Shown here: positions 28,682 through 36,993 of the stretch, piece by piece
Numbering within the stretch: position 1 is the first letter of the stretch
Layout: each line of letters opens with the position of its first letter
Assembly: GCF_002890895.1 (NCBI RefSeq)
Contig: NZ_POUL01000007.1
Location: 1-64,000, forward strand
DNA length: 64,000 nucleotides
Reading direction: 5' to 3'
DNA from: Stutzerimonas stutzeri
GTDB lineage: Bacteria > Pseudomonadota > Gammaproteobacteria > Pseudomonadales > Pseudomonadaceae
Notes under the pieces: generated by a model
Told to the model about the DNA's origin: nothing
Databases searched by the model: none
Seen by the model: only the letters and a program-made list of their open reading frames with translations
Made by a program: the position numbers and the translations under genes

Positions 28682-30124
28682 GTGTCCATTTCCTGCGACA
28701 TGCTGGTATTTGGCGGTACCGGCGACCTGGCGCTACACAAACTCATCCCTGCGCTGTATTACCTGCATCGCGAGCATCGGCTGCATGCTGATGTCCGCAT
28801 CCTGGCGATCGCCCGTCAGGACATCGACCGCAATGCCTACCTGGCGCTGGCCGAGCGTCACCTCCGAGCGCAAATTGCGCGCACGGACTTCGAGGCTGAG
28901 ATATGGAAAGCGTTCAGCCAACGCCTCGACTACTTCCCCATGGACGCCACTCAACGGGGTGAATACATCCGCCTCGCGCACCACCTTGGAGAAGCCGAAG
29001 GTCGCGTACGGGTGCATTACCTGGCGACCGCGCCCAACCTGTTCGAGCCGATTGCCTCGAACCTCGAAAGCGCGGGGCTTGCCGGAGAAGACGCGCGCAT
29101 CGTCCTGGAGAAGCCCATCGGCCATTCCCTCGAATCAGCCCTTGAGATCAACGAGGCCATCGGCAACGTCTTCCCGGAGTCGAGGATCTATCGGATCGAT
29201 CACTACCTGGGCAAGGAAACCGTGCAGAACCTAATGGCGCTGCGCTTTGCCAATGCGCTGTTCGAGCCGATCTGGCGCAGCGGCCACATCGATCATGTGC
29301 AGATCACCGTCGCCGAGACCCTTGGCGTGGAGGAGCGCGGTAGCTACTACGACCATGCCGGCGCCATGCGCGACATGCTGCAGAATCACCTGCTGCAGCT
29401 GCTCTGCCTGGTGGCGATGGAAGCCCCGGTGCGCTTCGACGCCAAGTCGATACGCGGCGAGAAGGTGAAAATTCTCGAAGCGCTCAAGCCCATCACAGGC
29501 AATGACGTGCAAGACAAGACCGTACGGGGCCAATACGCAGGTGGGCGCATCGGCGGTCATGACGTCCAGGCCTACTATTTCGAGAAAGACGTCGATAACG
29601 ACAGCGACACCGAAACCTTCGTCGCTGTGAAAGCGGAGATCGACAACTGGCGCTGGGCAGGCGTGCCTTTCTACCTTCGCACCGGCAAACGCATGGCGAA
29701 GAAGCGCTCGGAGATCATCATCACTTTCAAACAGGTGCCCCACATGCTCTTCACCAAGGGCGAGGTCAACCGCCTGGTGATTCGCCTGCAGCCCGAGGAG
29801 AGCATCAGCCTGCAGCTGATGGCCAAGGCACCGGGCAAAGGGATGCAGCTGGAGCCCGTGGAGCTCGATCTGAACCTGGCGCACGCATTCAGTAGCACGC
29901 GTCGCTGGGAGGCCTACGAGCGGCTGTTGTTGGACGTGATCGAAGGCGACTCGACCCTGTTCATGCGCCGTGATGAGGTGGAAGCGGCCTGGAACTGGGT
30001 CGACCCGATCCTTTGCGGCTGGCAGAGCCATTACCGCAAACCCAGACCTTATCCGGCCGGAACCGACGGTCCTGAGCAAGCACACCTACTGATCGAGCAT
30101 CAAGGACGCCAATGGTGGCGCTGA
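28682..30124 (+). CDS. zwf: Glucose-6-phosphate 1-dehydrogenase
   Basis: First step of the Entner-Doudoroff and pentose phosphate routes, making 6-phosphogluconolactone and NAD(P)H. The 480-residue protein has the dinucleotide motif VFGGTGDLALHKLIPAL near residue 8 and the substrate signature RIDHYLGKETVQN near 170. The start is GTG at 28682 after GGAGTGACGC-type purines. No pgl or eda gene follows. It is monocistronic and under the adjacent HexR-like repressor. Confidence 0.96.
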   Translation: MSISCDMLVFGGTGDLALHKLIPALYYLHREHRLHADVRILAIARQDIDRNAYLALAERHLRAQIARTDFEAEIWKAFSQRLDYFPMDATQRGEYIRLAHHLGEAEGRVRVHYLATAPNLFEPIASNLESAGLAGEDARIVLEKPIGHSLESALEINEAIGNVFPESRIYRIDHYLGKETVQNLMALRFANALFEPIWRSGHIDHVQITVAETLGVEERGSYYDHAGAMRDMLQNHLLQLLCLVAMEAPVRFDAKSIRGEKVKILEALKPITGNDVQDKTVRGQYAGGRIGGHDVQAYYFEKDVDNDSDTETFVAVKAEIDNWRWAGVPFYLRTGKRMAKKRSEIIITFKQVPHMLFTKGEVNRLVIRLQPEESISLQLMAKAPGKGMQLEPVELDLNLAHAFSSTRRWEAYERLLLDVIEGDSTLFMRRDEVEAAWNWVDPILCGWQSHYRKPRPYPAGTDGPEQAHLLIEHQGRQWWR

Positions 30125-30318
30125 GCCAGCCGAACGACTCAGCGGTCACAGCACCGGCACGAGTTGCAGCACCCGAGCTAGAGCTGTTCTGCGCGAGTAG
30201 CTGCAACTAACGCATAGGCGTCTCACAACTACCGTATGAACTTCGCAGTCTCGGCATATTGTTGAGCTGAAAGAAAAAATTAACCAAATGCGATGAAGTC
30301 GCCATCTCCGCGAAGCGG

Positions 30319-30349
30319 ATCGCCGATATCCAGCCCCGATATCGGCGAT
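30319..30349. repeat. Perfect 12-bp inverted repeat ATCGCCGATATC...GATATCGGCGAT
   Basis: Arms 30319-30330 and 30338-30349 with spacer CAGCCCC. The half-site partly recurs at 30588-30599 (TTCGCCGATATA). It could act as an operator or, since no T-run follows, a structured RNA end of zwf. Confidence 0.7.
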
Positions 30350-30713
30350 TGAACTTGCCACGACAGCCTCGATAATTCAGCCCTTGATCCAGGCGGAACT
30401 TCGGCGAGTTCCAACCTCGTTACCCCGCCCGTTATCCACATCGCACCCGGCCTCGCATAAACCCGCGCAAAGCCCCGTTTCATGGGAGCTAAGCCCTGTT
30501 TACTGCAGGCCTAGAGGCGCTCTTGCGACGCAACTGATTCAAGTAGGGCAACTACCCCAGCGGAGACGTTTGATTTGACGCTGATATTCGCCGATATATC
30601 CGCGCCCAGCCGGCGGGGAACATGGCGACCGGCGAGCAAGTTCAACTTTCGCGATAAACGGTGAACTTCGGAGATATCAGCGGCGAATCAATGCCCATGA
30701 TCGGCGACTTGGG

Positions 30714-30743
30714 TTGAGATTAATTTTTCGATGTGTTTATTCT
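30714..30743 (+). promoter_or_regulatory. ectA: Possible sigma-70-type promoter for ectABCD-ask
   Basis: TTGAGA at 30714-30719 and TATTCT at 30738-30743 are separated by 18 bp in an AT-rich stretch, ending 38 bp before the ectA start. This is the only AT-rich patch between zwf and ectA. Osmotic induction is expected for ectoine genes, but no specific control element can be proven here. Confidence 0.35.
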
Positions 30744-30781
30744 AGAAAAGGATTTCAATCAGCAACCCCAAAGGTCTTGTT

Positions 30782-31315
30782 TTGAGTATTCCTACCGTAA
30801 CGCTCCGTCGCCCAACCGACGGCGACGGTTATCCCCTTCATGAGCTGGTAGCACGCTGCCAACCTCTGGACACCAATTCGGCGTATTGCAACCTTCTGCA
30901 ATGCTCCGATTTCGCCGACACCTCCATTGCCGCCACAAACGCGGATGGCCAATTGGTAGGTTTCATTTCCGGTTACTGCCCCCCTGCTCGCCCAGACACC
31001 TTGTTCGTCTGGCAAGTCGCCGTCGACGCTTCAATGCGCGGCCAGGGTCTGGCGCTGCGCATGCTGATGGCATTGATCGCACGGGTCGCCAGAGAGCAGG
31101 GCGTCGCTAACTTGGAAACCACCATCTCGCCGGACAACGGGGCATCCCAGGCGCTGTTCAAAAAGGCCTTCGCCAAACTTGGCGTCGACTACAGCACCCG
31201 CACCCTGTTCTCCCGCGCCGAACATTTTGCCGGCAAGCACGAAGACGAAGTGCTCTACCGCGCCGGCCCGTTCGCCGCACCCAATTCAGAAGAAGAATTA
31301 GAGGAAAACGCATGA
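30782..31315 (+). CDS. ectA: L-2,4-diaminobutyrate N-gamma-acetyltransferase EctA
   Basis: Second ectoine step: acetylates diaminobutyrate using acetyl-CoA. The 177-residue GNAT protein has the EctA signature PLDTNSAYCNLLQCSDFADTS at about residue 30-50 (Cys, Leu, Leu conserved) and the acetyl-CoA loop VAVDASMRGQGLALRML. The start is TTG at 30782, preceded by AAAGG 8 bp upstream. The next in-frame Met is past residue 80, so TTG is the only reasonable start. It overlaps ectB by 4 bp. Confidence 0.95.
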   Translation: MSIPTVTLRRPTDGDGYPLHELVARCQPLDTNSAYCNLLQCSDFADTSIAATNADGQLVGFISGYCPPARPDTLFVWQVAVDASMRGQGLALRMLMALIARVAREQGVANLETTISPDNGASQALFKKAFAKLGVDYSTRTLFSRAEHFAGKHEDEVLYRAGPFAAPNSEEELEENA

Positions 31316-32586
31316 AAACTTTCGAACTGCACGAATCTGGCGTTCGCAGCTACTGCCGCTCCTTTCCAGTGGTCTTCAAGCAGGCCCGTGGCGCTGAACT
31401 CACTACTCGCGAAGGCAAGACGTACATCGACTTCCTCGCCGGTGCCGGCACGCTGAACTACGGCCACAACCATCCGGTACTCAAGCAGGCGCTGCTTGAT
31501 TACATCGAGGCCGACGGCATCACACACGGCCTGGACATGTACTCCGAAGCGAAGGAGACCTTTCTCTCCACCTTCGATCGTCTGATCCTCAAGCCGCGCA
31601 ACATGGACTACGTCATGCAGTTCACCGGCCCGACCGGCACCAACGCGGTAGAAGCCGCGCTGAAGCTGGCGCGCAAGGTGACCGGCCGCAACAACATCAT
31701 CAGCTTCACCAACGGCTTCCATGGCTGCAGCATCGGCGCGCTCGCTGCGACCGGCAACAAGCATCACCGTGGCGCCGCCGGCGTTCCGCTGACCGACGTC
31801 AGCCGTATGCCCTACGCCAACTACTTCGGCGACAAGGTCAACACCATCGCGATGATGGACAAGTTGCTGACCGACCCATCCAGCGGTGTCGACAAGCCGG
31901 CTGCGGTGATCGTTGAAGTGGTCCAGGGCGAAGGCGGTCTGAACGCCGCCTCGGCCGAGTGGGTGCGCAAGCTTGAAAAGCTGTGCCGCAAGCACGAGAT
32001 GCTGCTGATCATTGACGACATTCAGGCTGGCTGTGGCCGGACTGGCACCTTCTTCAGCTTTGAAGAGATGGGCATCAAGCCGGACATGATCACCCTGTCC
32101 AAGTCGCTGTCAGGCTATGGCCTGCCGTTCGCCATGGTGCTGCTGCGCAAGGAGCTGGACCAGTGGAAGCCGGGCGAGCACAACGGCACCTTCCGCGGTA
32201 ACAATCACGCGTTCGTCACCGCTGCTGCTGCCATCGAGCACTTCTGGAAAGACGACGAGTTCGCCAACAGCGTCAAGGCGAAGGGTAAGCGCATCGCCGA
32301 CGGCATGAACAAGATCGTCCGCCGCTACGGCCCTGACTCTTTGTTCGTCAAAGGCCGCGGCATGATGATCGGCATCAGCTGCCCGGACGGCGATACCGCC
32401 GCCGCCATCTGCCGTCACGCCTTCGAAAACGGCCTGGTCGTTGAAACCAGCGGCGCTCACAGCGAAGTGGTCAAGTGTCTCTGCCCGCTGATCATCAGCG
32501 AAGAACAGATCGACAAGGCCATGAGCATTCTGGACAAGGCGTTCGCCGCCGTGATGTCCGATCAAGCCGCCACTCAGGCCTCTTAA
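31312..32586 (+). CDS. ectB: L-2,4-diaminobutyrate transaminase EctB
   Basis: First committed ectoine step: transfers the amino group from glutamate to L-aspartate semialdehyde. Class III PLP aminotransferase of 424 residues. The PLP lysine is Lys264 in [15 protein letters not shown]. The [19 protein letters not shown] block binds the cofactor. It begins [22 protein letters not shown], as in known EctB. Ends 10 bp before ectC. Confidence 0.97.
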   Translation: MKTFELHESGVRSYCRSFPVVFKQARGAELTTREGKTYIDFLAGAGTLNYGHNHPVLKQALLDYIEADGITHGLDMYSEAKETFLSTFDRLILKPRNMDYVMQFTGPTGTNAVEAALKLARKVTGRNNIISFTNGFHGCSIGALAATGNKHHRGAAGVPLTDVSRMPYANYFGDKVNTIAMMDKLLTDPSSGVDKPAAVIVEVVQGEGGLNAASAEWVRKLEKLCRKHEMLLIIDDIQAGCGRTGTFFSFEEMGIKPDMITLSKSLSGYGLPFAMVLLRKELDQWKPGEHNGTFRGNNHAFVTAAAAIEHFWKDDEFANSVKAKGKRIADGMNKIVRRYGPDSLFVKGRGMMIGISCPDGDTAAAICRHAFENGLVVETSGAHSEVVKCLCPLIISEEQIDKAMSILDKAFAAVMSDQAATQAS

Positions 32587-32596
32587 GGAGAATCAG

Positions 32597-32995
32597 ATGA
32601 TCGTACGTACCCTGGCCGAATGCGAGCAGTCCAACCGCAAGATCAAGACCGACACTTGGGACAGCACCCGGATGCTGCTCAAGGACGACAAGATGGGCTT
32701 CTCGTTTCACATCACCACCATCTACGCCAACACCGAAACGCACATCCACTACCAGAACCATCTGGAATCGGTGTATTGCATGAGCGGCAACGGTGAGATC
32801 GAAACCATCGCCGACGGCAAGATCTACAAGATCGAGGCCGGCACGCTGTACATCCTCGATAAGCACGACGAGCACCTGCTCCGTGGCGGCAGCGAGGACA
32901 TGAAGATGGCCTGCGTGTTCAACCCGCCGCTCAACGGCAAAGAAGTGCATGACGAAAGCGGTGTGTATCCGCTTGAAGCCGAAACCGTAGTCTGA
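32597..32995 (+). CDS. ectC: L-ectoine synthase EctC
   Basis: Ring closure of N-gamma-acetyl-diaminobutyrate to ectoine. The 132-residue cupin starts [23 protein letters not shown]. Metal- and substrate-binding cupin residues are in [20 protein letters not shown] and [14 protein letters not shown], giving the usual Glu and His ligands. The AGGAGAAT purine run lies before its ATG. A 10-bp-stem hairpin follows the stop, before ectD. Confidence 0.97.
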   Translation: MIVRTLAECEQSNRKIKTDTWDSTRMLLKDDKMGFSFHITTIYANTETHIHYQNHLESVYCMSGNGEIETIADGKIYKIEAGTLYILDKHDEHLLRGGSEDMKMACVFNPPLNGKEVHDESGVYPLEAETVV

Positions 32996-33003
32996 TGCGA
33001 CTC

Positions 33004-33030
33004 CGCAGGGCGGCTGCACCCCGCCCTGCG
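33004..33030 (+). terminator. Intercistronic hairpin between ectC and ectD
   Basis: CGCAGGGCGG, 7-base loop, CCGCCCTGCG: a perfect 10-bp stem in the 60-bp gap. There is no T-run, so it is more likely an mRNA-processing or partial-termination element that lowers ectD relative to ectABC. Confidence 0.5.
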
Positions 33031-33055
33031 ACACCCGATTCAAGGAGAGTTTAAA

Positions 33056-33973
33056 GTGAACCCCGTGCAAGCCGACCTGTACCCTTCGCGCCAGCACGAC
33101 GAACCCAGCTGGCAAAAGCGTCTGGATCCGGTCGTTTACCGCAATGACCTGGCTAACGCCCCAATTCCCCCGGACCAGATCGAACGCTTCGAGCGTGACG
33201 GTTATCTGGTCATCCCCAATCTGTTCAGCGCCGAGGAAGTCGCGGTATTCCGCGAAGAACTCGACCGCATGCGCCAGGATCCGGCCGTTGCCGAATCCGG
33301 CAAGACCATCAAAGAACCCGACAGCGGCGCGATTCGCTCGGTATTTGCCATCCACGCCGATAACCCGCTGTTCGCCCGTGTCGCCTGTGACGAGCGCATT
33401 GCTGCTATCGCCAGTTTCATACTCGGCGGTGACATCTATGTGCACCAGTCGCGGATGAACTTCAAACCCGGCTTTACCGGCAAGGAGTTCTACTGGCATT
33501 CGGATTTCGAAACCTGGCATGTCGAAGACGGCCTGCCGCGCATGCGCACCCTGAGTTGCTCGATCCTGCTGACCGACAACGAAGCTCACAATGGTCCGTT
33601 GATGCTGGTGCCGGGATCGCACAAGCACTACATCCGCTGCGTCGGCGCGACGCCGGACAACCATTACGAGAAGTCGCTGCGCAAGCAGGAGTTCGGCGTA
33701 CCCGACCATGACAGCTTGACCCGCTTGGCGGACCGTTACGGCATTGACACGGCCACCGGCCCGGCAGGGAGCGTGGTGTTTTTCGACTGCAACACCATGC
33801 ACGGCTCCAACAGCAACATCACCCCCAGCGCGCGCAGCAATCTGTTCTATGTCTACAACCATGTAGATAATGCCGCGCAGGCCCCGTTCTGCGGCCTCTC
33901 GCCACGCCCGGCCTTTGTCGGTGAGCGCGAGAATTTCGAGCCTCTGCAGATCAAGCCACAACAGTATCTCTGA
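33056..33973 (+). CDS. ectD: Ectoine hydroxylase EctD
   Basis: Fe(II)/2-oxoglutarate dioxygenase converting ectoine to 5-hydroxyectoine. GTG start at 33056 after AAGGAGAG; 305 residues. The facial iron triad is His148 and Asp150 (YWHSDFETWH) with His249 (NTMHGSN). The EctD consensus HQSRMNFKPGFTGKEFYWHS, around residue 131-150, is present. The 2-oxoglutarate-binding Arg is in SARSNLFYVYNHVDN. It is preceded and followed by stable hairpins. Confidence 0.97.
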   Translation: MNPVQADLYPSRQHDEPSWQKRLDPVVYRNDLANAPIPPDQIERFERDGYLVIPNLFSAEEVAVFREELDRMRQDPAVAESGKTIKEPDSGAIRSVFAIHADNPLFARVACDERIAAIASFILGGDIYVHQSRMNFKPGFTGKEFYWHSDFETWHVEDGLPRMRTLSCSILLTDNEAHNGPLMLVPGSHKHYIRCVGATPDNHYEKSLRKQEFGVPDHDSLTRLADRYGIDTATGPAGSVVFFDCNTMHGSNSNITPSARSNLFYVYNHVDNAAQAPFCGLSPRPAFVGERENFEPLQIKPQQYL

Positions 33974-33980
33974 CGTATCC

Positions 33981-34005
33981 ATCAGGCCCGCATACCGGGC
34001 CTGAT
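33981..34005 (+). terminator. Hairpin between ectD and the aspartokinase gene
   Basis: ATCAGGCCCG, loop CATAC, CGGGCCTGAT: a perfect 10-bp stem, followed by CTTTGTTG. The short T-run suggests partial termination, so less ask transcript than ectD would be made from the ectA promoter. Confidence 0.6.
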
Positions 34006-34070
34006 CTTTGTTGGCGGCCGAGAGGCGGCCCAGGGATGAAAATTCACCCCCAAGACGGGACGATGAATCG

Positions 34071-35498
34071 ATGCATACCGTAGAAAAGATCGGCGGCACA
34101 TCCATGAGCCGCTTCGAAGAACTGCTCAACAACATCTTTATTGGCCATCGCACAGGCGACGAGCTCTATCAGCGCGTCTTCGTCGTATCGGCCTACAGCG
34201 GCATGACCAATCTGCTGCTGGAACACAAGAAGACCGGAGAACCGGGCGTCTACCAGCGCTTCGCCGATGCCCGCAGTGAGGGCGCCTGGCTTGATGCACT
34301 GGAAACCGTGCGCACACGCATGCTCGACAAGAATGCCGAGCTGTTTAGCGCGTTCGAGCTGCGCGCTGCCAACCAGTTCATCAACTCGCGCATCGACGAT
34401 GCCCGCGAGTGCATGAGCAGCCTGCAACGTCTCTGCGCCTATGGCCACTTCCAGCTCGACGAGCACCTGATGAAGGTGCGCGAGATGCTCGCCTCGCTCG
34501 GCGAGGCGCACTCAGCGTTCAACTCGGTGCTGGCGCTCAAGCATCGCGGCATCAACGCGAAGATGGTCGACCTCACCGGCTGGCACCGCGACGCACCGCT
34601 GCCCTTCGATGAAATGGTGCGCCACAGTTTCGAAGAGGTGGACCTGTCCCGAGAACTGGTCGTTGCCACCGGCTACACGCATTGCAGCGAAGGCCTGATG
34701 AACACCTTCGACCGCGGCTACAGCGAGATCACCTTCGCGCAGATTGCTGCTGCCACCGGCGCCCGCGAGGCGATCATCCACAAGGAATTCCACCTCTCCT
34801 CCGCCGACCCGAACCTGGTCGGCGCGGACAAGGTGGTCACTATCGGCCGCACCAACTACGATGTGGCCGACCAGCTGTCGAACCTGGGCATGGAGGCGAT
34901 CCATCCGCGTGCAGCGAAGACCCTGCGACGCGCCGGCATCGAGCTGCGCATCAAGAATGCCTTCGAACCCGAGCACGCCGGCACCCTCATCAGCCAGGAC
35001 TACAAGAGCGAGCGGCCCTGCGTCGAAATCATCGCCGGGCGCAAGGACGTCTTCGGCATCGAGGTGTTCGATCAGGACATGCTCGGTGATGTCGGCTACG
35101 ACATCGAGATCAGCAAGCTACTCAAGCAGCTGCGCCTCTATGTGGTGAACAAGGACTCCGACGCCAACAGCATCACCTACTACGCCTCGGGCTCGCGCAA
35201 GCTGATCAACCGCGCCGCACGGTTGATCGAGGAAAAGTACCCGGCGGCGGAAGTGACCGTGCACAACGTCGCCATCGTCTCGGCGATCGGTTCTGACCTC
35301 AAGGTCAAAGGGATCCTCGCCAAGACCGTGGCGGCACTGGCCGGCGCCGGCATCAGCATCCAGGCGGTGCATCAGTCGATCCGCCAGGTCGAGATGCAGT
35401 GTGTGGTCAATGAGGAAGACTACGACGACGCTGTCGCAGCCTTGCACCGCGCGCTGATCGAGCCGGAAAACCACGGAGACGTGATCGCCGCGGCGTAA
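34071..35498 (+). CDS. ask: Specialised aspartokinase of the ectoine cluster (Ask_Ect)
   Basis: Phosphorylates aspartate to feed aspartate semialdehyde to EctB. The start at MHTVEKIGGTSMSRFEELLNN gives 475 residues; the frame extends 21 codons upstream without likeness. The kinase KIGGTSM motif lies at residues 6-12, and two ACT domains at the C-terminus are near VTVHNVAIVSAIGSDLKVKG and GAGISIQAVHQS. Ask_Ect enzymes are typically less feedback-inhibited than LysC; that is family knowledge. It ends the ectABCD-ask operon. Confidence 0.95.
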   Translation: MHTVEKIGGTSMSRFEELLNNIFIGHRTGDELYQRVFVVSAYSGMTNLLLEHKKTGEPGVYQRFADARSEGAWLDALETVRTRMLDKNAELFSAFELRAANQFINSRIDDARECMSSLQRLCAYGHFQLDEHLMKVREMLASLGEAHSAFNSVLALKHRGINAKMVDLTGWHRDAPLPFDEMVRHSFEEVDLSRELVVATGYTHCSEGLMNTFDRGYSEITFAQIAAATGAREAIIHKEFHLSSADPNLVGADKVVTIGRTNYDVADQLSNLGMEAIHPRAAKTLRRAGIELRIKNAFEPEHAGTLISQDYKSERPCVEIIAGRKDVFGIEVFDQDMLGDVGYDIEISKLLKQLRLYVVNKDSDANSITYYASGSRKLINRAARLIEEKYPAAEVTVHNVAIVSAIGSDLKVKGILAKTVAALAGAGISIQAVHQSIRQVEMQCVVNEEDYDDAVAALHRALIEPENHGDVIAAA

Positions 35499-35514
35499 CC
35501 CCTCCGTAACACCG

Positions 35515-35548
35515 ACCGCCGGATCTGGCTCGCGCTAGCTCCGGCGGT
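35515..35548. terminator. Hairpin at the ask/ctaG convergent ends
   Basis: ACCGCCGGA and TCCGGCGGT form a 9-bp stem with a 16-base loop, followed by TTG on the plus strand. It spans the ctaG stop codon region and may end ask transcription; the large loop and missing T-run make it weak. Confidence 0.4.
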
Positions 35549-36344
35549 TTGCCGTCTGCCATTCGCTGGCCGATTCGGACAGCTTGCGGCGCCGATACCA
35601 GCCGGCGAAGAACACCAGCGCCAGGATCAGCTCGGCCAGGTCGCCGCCGTAGTACATCAGCTGCGCCGCCGCTTCGATCTCGGCCAGTTCAAGACCCGCG
35701 TCTCGGGGAAATCCATAGGCATACATCAACTTGCCGAGCACCGCGTGAGCGGCGATAGCGGCGAACAGTACGAGCAACCGCAAACGCATCCCCGGCCGAT
35801 GGGGCGCCGGATCCGGGCCGGCAATGGACCAGCTGAACAGATAGCCGGCAAGCACGAAGTGCAGGTGCAGCCAGATGTGCAGCGAGGGCTCACTGAAGCT
35901 CAGCTGAAACAGCGGCGTAAGGTAGAGCAGGTACAGCGCACCGATATCCAGAAACAATGCAGTGACAGGGTGGCTCAGGCAACGCACCGGCACGGTCGCC
36001 GCGAAATCGATGATGCGCCGTGCGGTGATTACCGGCACGCTGCGCAGCAACAGGGTGCCCGGCGCCCCTAGCATCAGGGCGATGGGGGCGAACATGCCGA
36101 GCAACAGGTGCTGCGCCATGTGCCCACGCAGATCCGAGTGCCCCCACTCGACCATCGGCGGCGAGAAGGCCACCACTAACAACCCGCAGCCCAGGCGGAA
36201 ACTGACCAACCGCCAGCAATGCCAGACCTTGCGACGCCTGCGCTGTGCACGGACGCCCAGCACATAGGCAAACCATAGCCCTTGCGTCACCAGCACCAGC
36301 ATGAAGGTCCCGGCCAGGGTCAGCAGATGAGCGTCATGACTCAC
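35535..36344 (-). CDS. ctaG: CtaG-like cytochrome c oxidase assembly membrane protein
   Basis: A 269-residue integral membrane protein of the caa3_CtaG family (six to seven hydrophobic segments). HMAQHLLLGMFAPIALMLGAP and LHLHFVLAGYLFSW show the conserved His-rich helices thought to bind copper or heme-copper oxidase parts. GTG start at 36344 (MSHDAHLLTLAGTF). The start overlaps the stop of the upstream DUF2243 frame (GTGA). This family differs from the Cox11-type CtaG; the oxidase partner is not in the window. Confidence 0.85.
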   Translation of the reverse strand: MSHDAHLLTLAGTFMLVLVTQGLWFAYVLGVRAQRRRRKVWHCWRLVSFRLGCGLLVVAFSPPMVEWGHSDLRGHMAQHLLLGMFAPIALMLGAPGTLLLRSVPVITARRIIDFAATVPVRCLSHPVTALFLDIGALYLLYLTPLFQLSFSEPSLHIWLHLHFVLAGYLFSWSIAGPDPAPHRPGMRLRLLVLFAAIAAHAVLGKLMYAYGFPRDAGLELAEIEAAAQLMYYGGDLAELILALVFFAGWYRRRKLSESASEWQTANRRS

Positions 36345-36842
36345 AGGCTGCTCACCCCGCGCTGCTGCACGCTGGCGCCGGCTCTACGCCAGATAAAGAA
36401 CCCAACCGCCAGCAGCAATACGCCGAAGCCGTTCCAGGCCAGGTCGTATGGCCGGATTGTCGACGTAGCGCACCTGGTGCAAACGCAGCACCTTGTGATC
36501 GACAACGCCGTCGAACAGCTGGAAGCCTCCGGCTCCGAACAACAGCCCCGCCCAGGCGTGCCAGCGCGACACCGTTTGATGACGACTCAGCCGAACGAAC
36601 AGGTAAAACCCGGCCGCCAGCATCAGCAGCTCAGCCGAGTGCAACAGGCCATCGGACAGGAGCGAGATCGCAGGCGTTGAACGGTCGAAAAAATGGTGCC
36701 AGGCGAGGATCTGGTGAAAAACGATCTCATCGATCGCCGCCATCAGACCAATCCCGAGAAAGCTCGTCGCGGTCAGGCTGCCTCTGGCATCGACAGTGTT
36801 AGCGCTCAAGATGGCCTCCGGTGGTAACGGGTTGGCCTGCAT
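36341..36842 (-). pseudogene. DUF2243 membrane protein, frameshifted near its C-terminus
   Basis: From ATG 36842 (MQANPLPPEAILSANTVDARG) the frame encodes a normal DUF2243 protein: four hydrophobic segments, FHQILAWHHFF with paired His, FDGVVDHKVLRLHQVRYVD. After residue about 130 it shifts and stops at 36384. In another frame the expected end continues as YDLAWNGFGVLLLAVGFFIW and runs to TGA at 36341, overlapping the ctaG GTG by 4 bp. That overlap shows the intact gene ended there. The break lies at 36449-36455 (CCGGCCA on the coding strand). Real mutation or sequencing error. Confidence 0.85.
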
Positions 36843-36993
36843 CGGAACTCGGTGCGCTCGACTCAAGCCCTGTTTAAAAGTGACTGGGGCCCGCCGCAGG
36901 AGTTCGCCATCGACTTGACCTGACGGGGCGAAAAGCGCGGGCCAACTCAGTAGAATCCGCACACTTTTTGTCGGTATACAGAGCCACCGCACC

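Larger units (their letters stand above)
30125..30781. other. 656-bp noncoding region before ectA with repeated CGGCGA and GAACTTCG motifs
   Basis: No convincing gene lies here. CGGCGA occurs five times on the plus strand (30343, 30402, 30630, 30681, 30702) and its reverse TCGCCG at least twice (30320, 30589). GAACTTCG occurs three times (30238, 30396, 30663), with GAACTT variants. A perfect 12-bp inverted repeat ATCGCCGATATC / GATATCGGCGAT, 7-bp spacer, is at 30319-30349. TTGAACTTGC (30349) recurs inverted at 30636. The set suggests an operator cluster or a decayed mobile-element end. Confidence 0.7.

Noticed and set aside
32495-34153. A 552-codon open frame on the minus strand opposite ectC and ectD
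   Set aside because: Antisense shadow of two well-supported genes; no motifs and no plausible start.
35515-36340. Reading the CtaG and DUF2243 products as a copper/haem-copper oxidase operon with subunit genes
   Set aside because: No oxidase subunit genes or Sco-type genes are within the window; only the assembly-like protein is supported.
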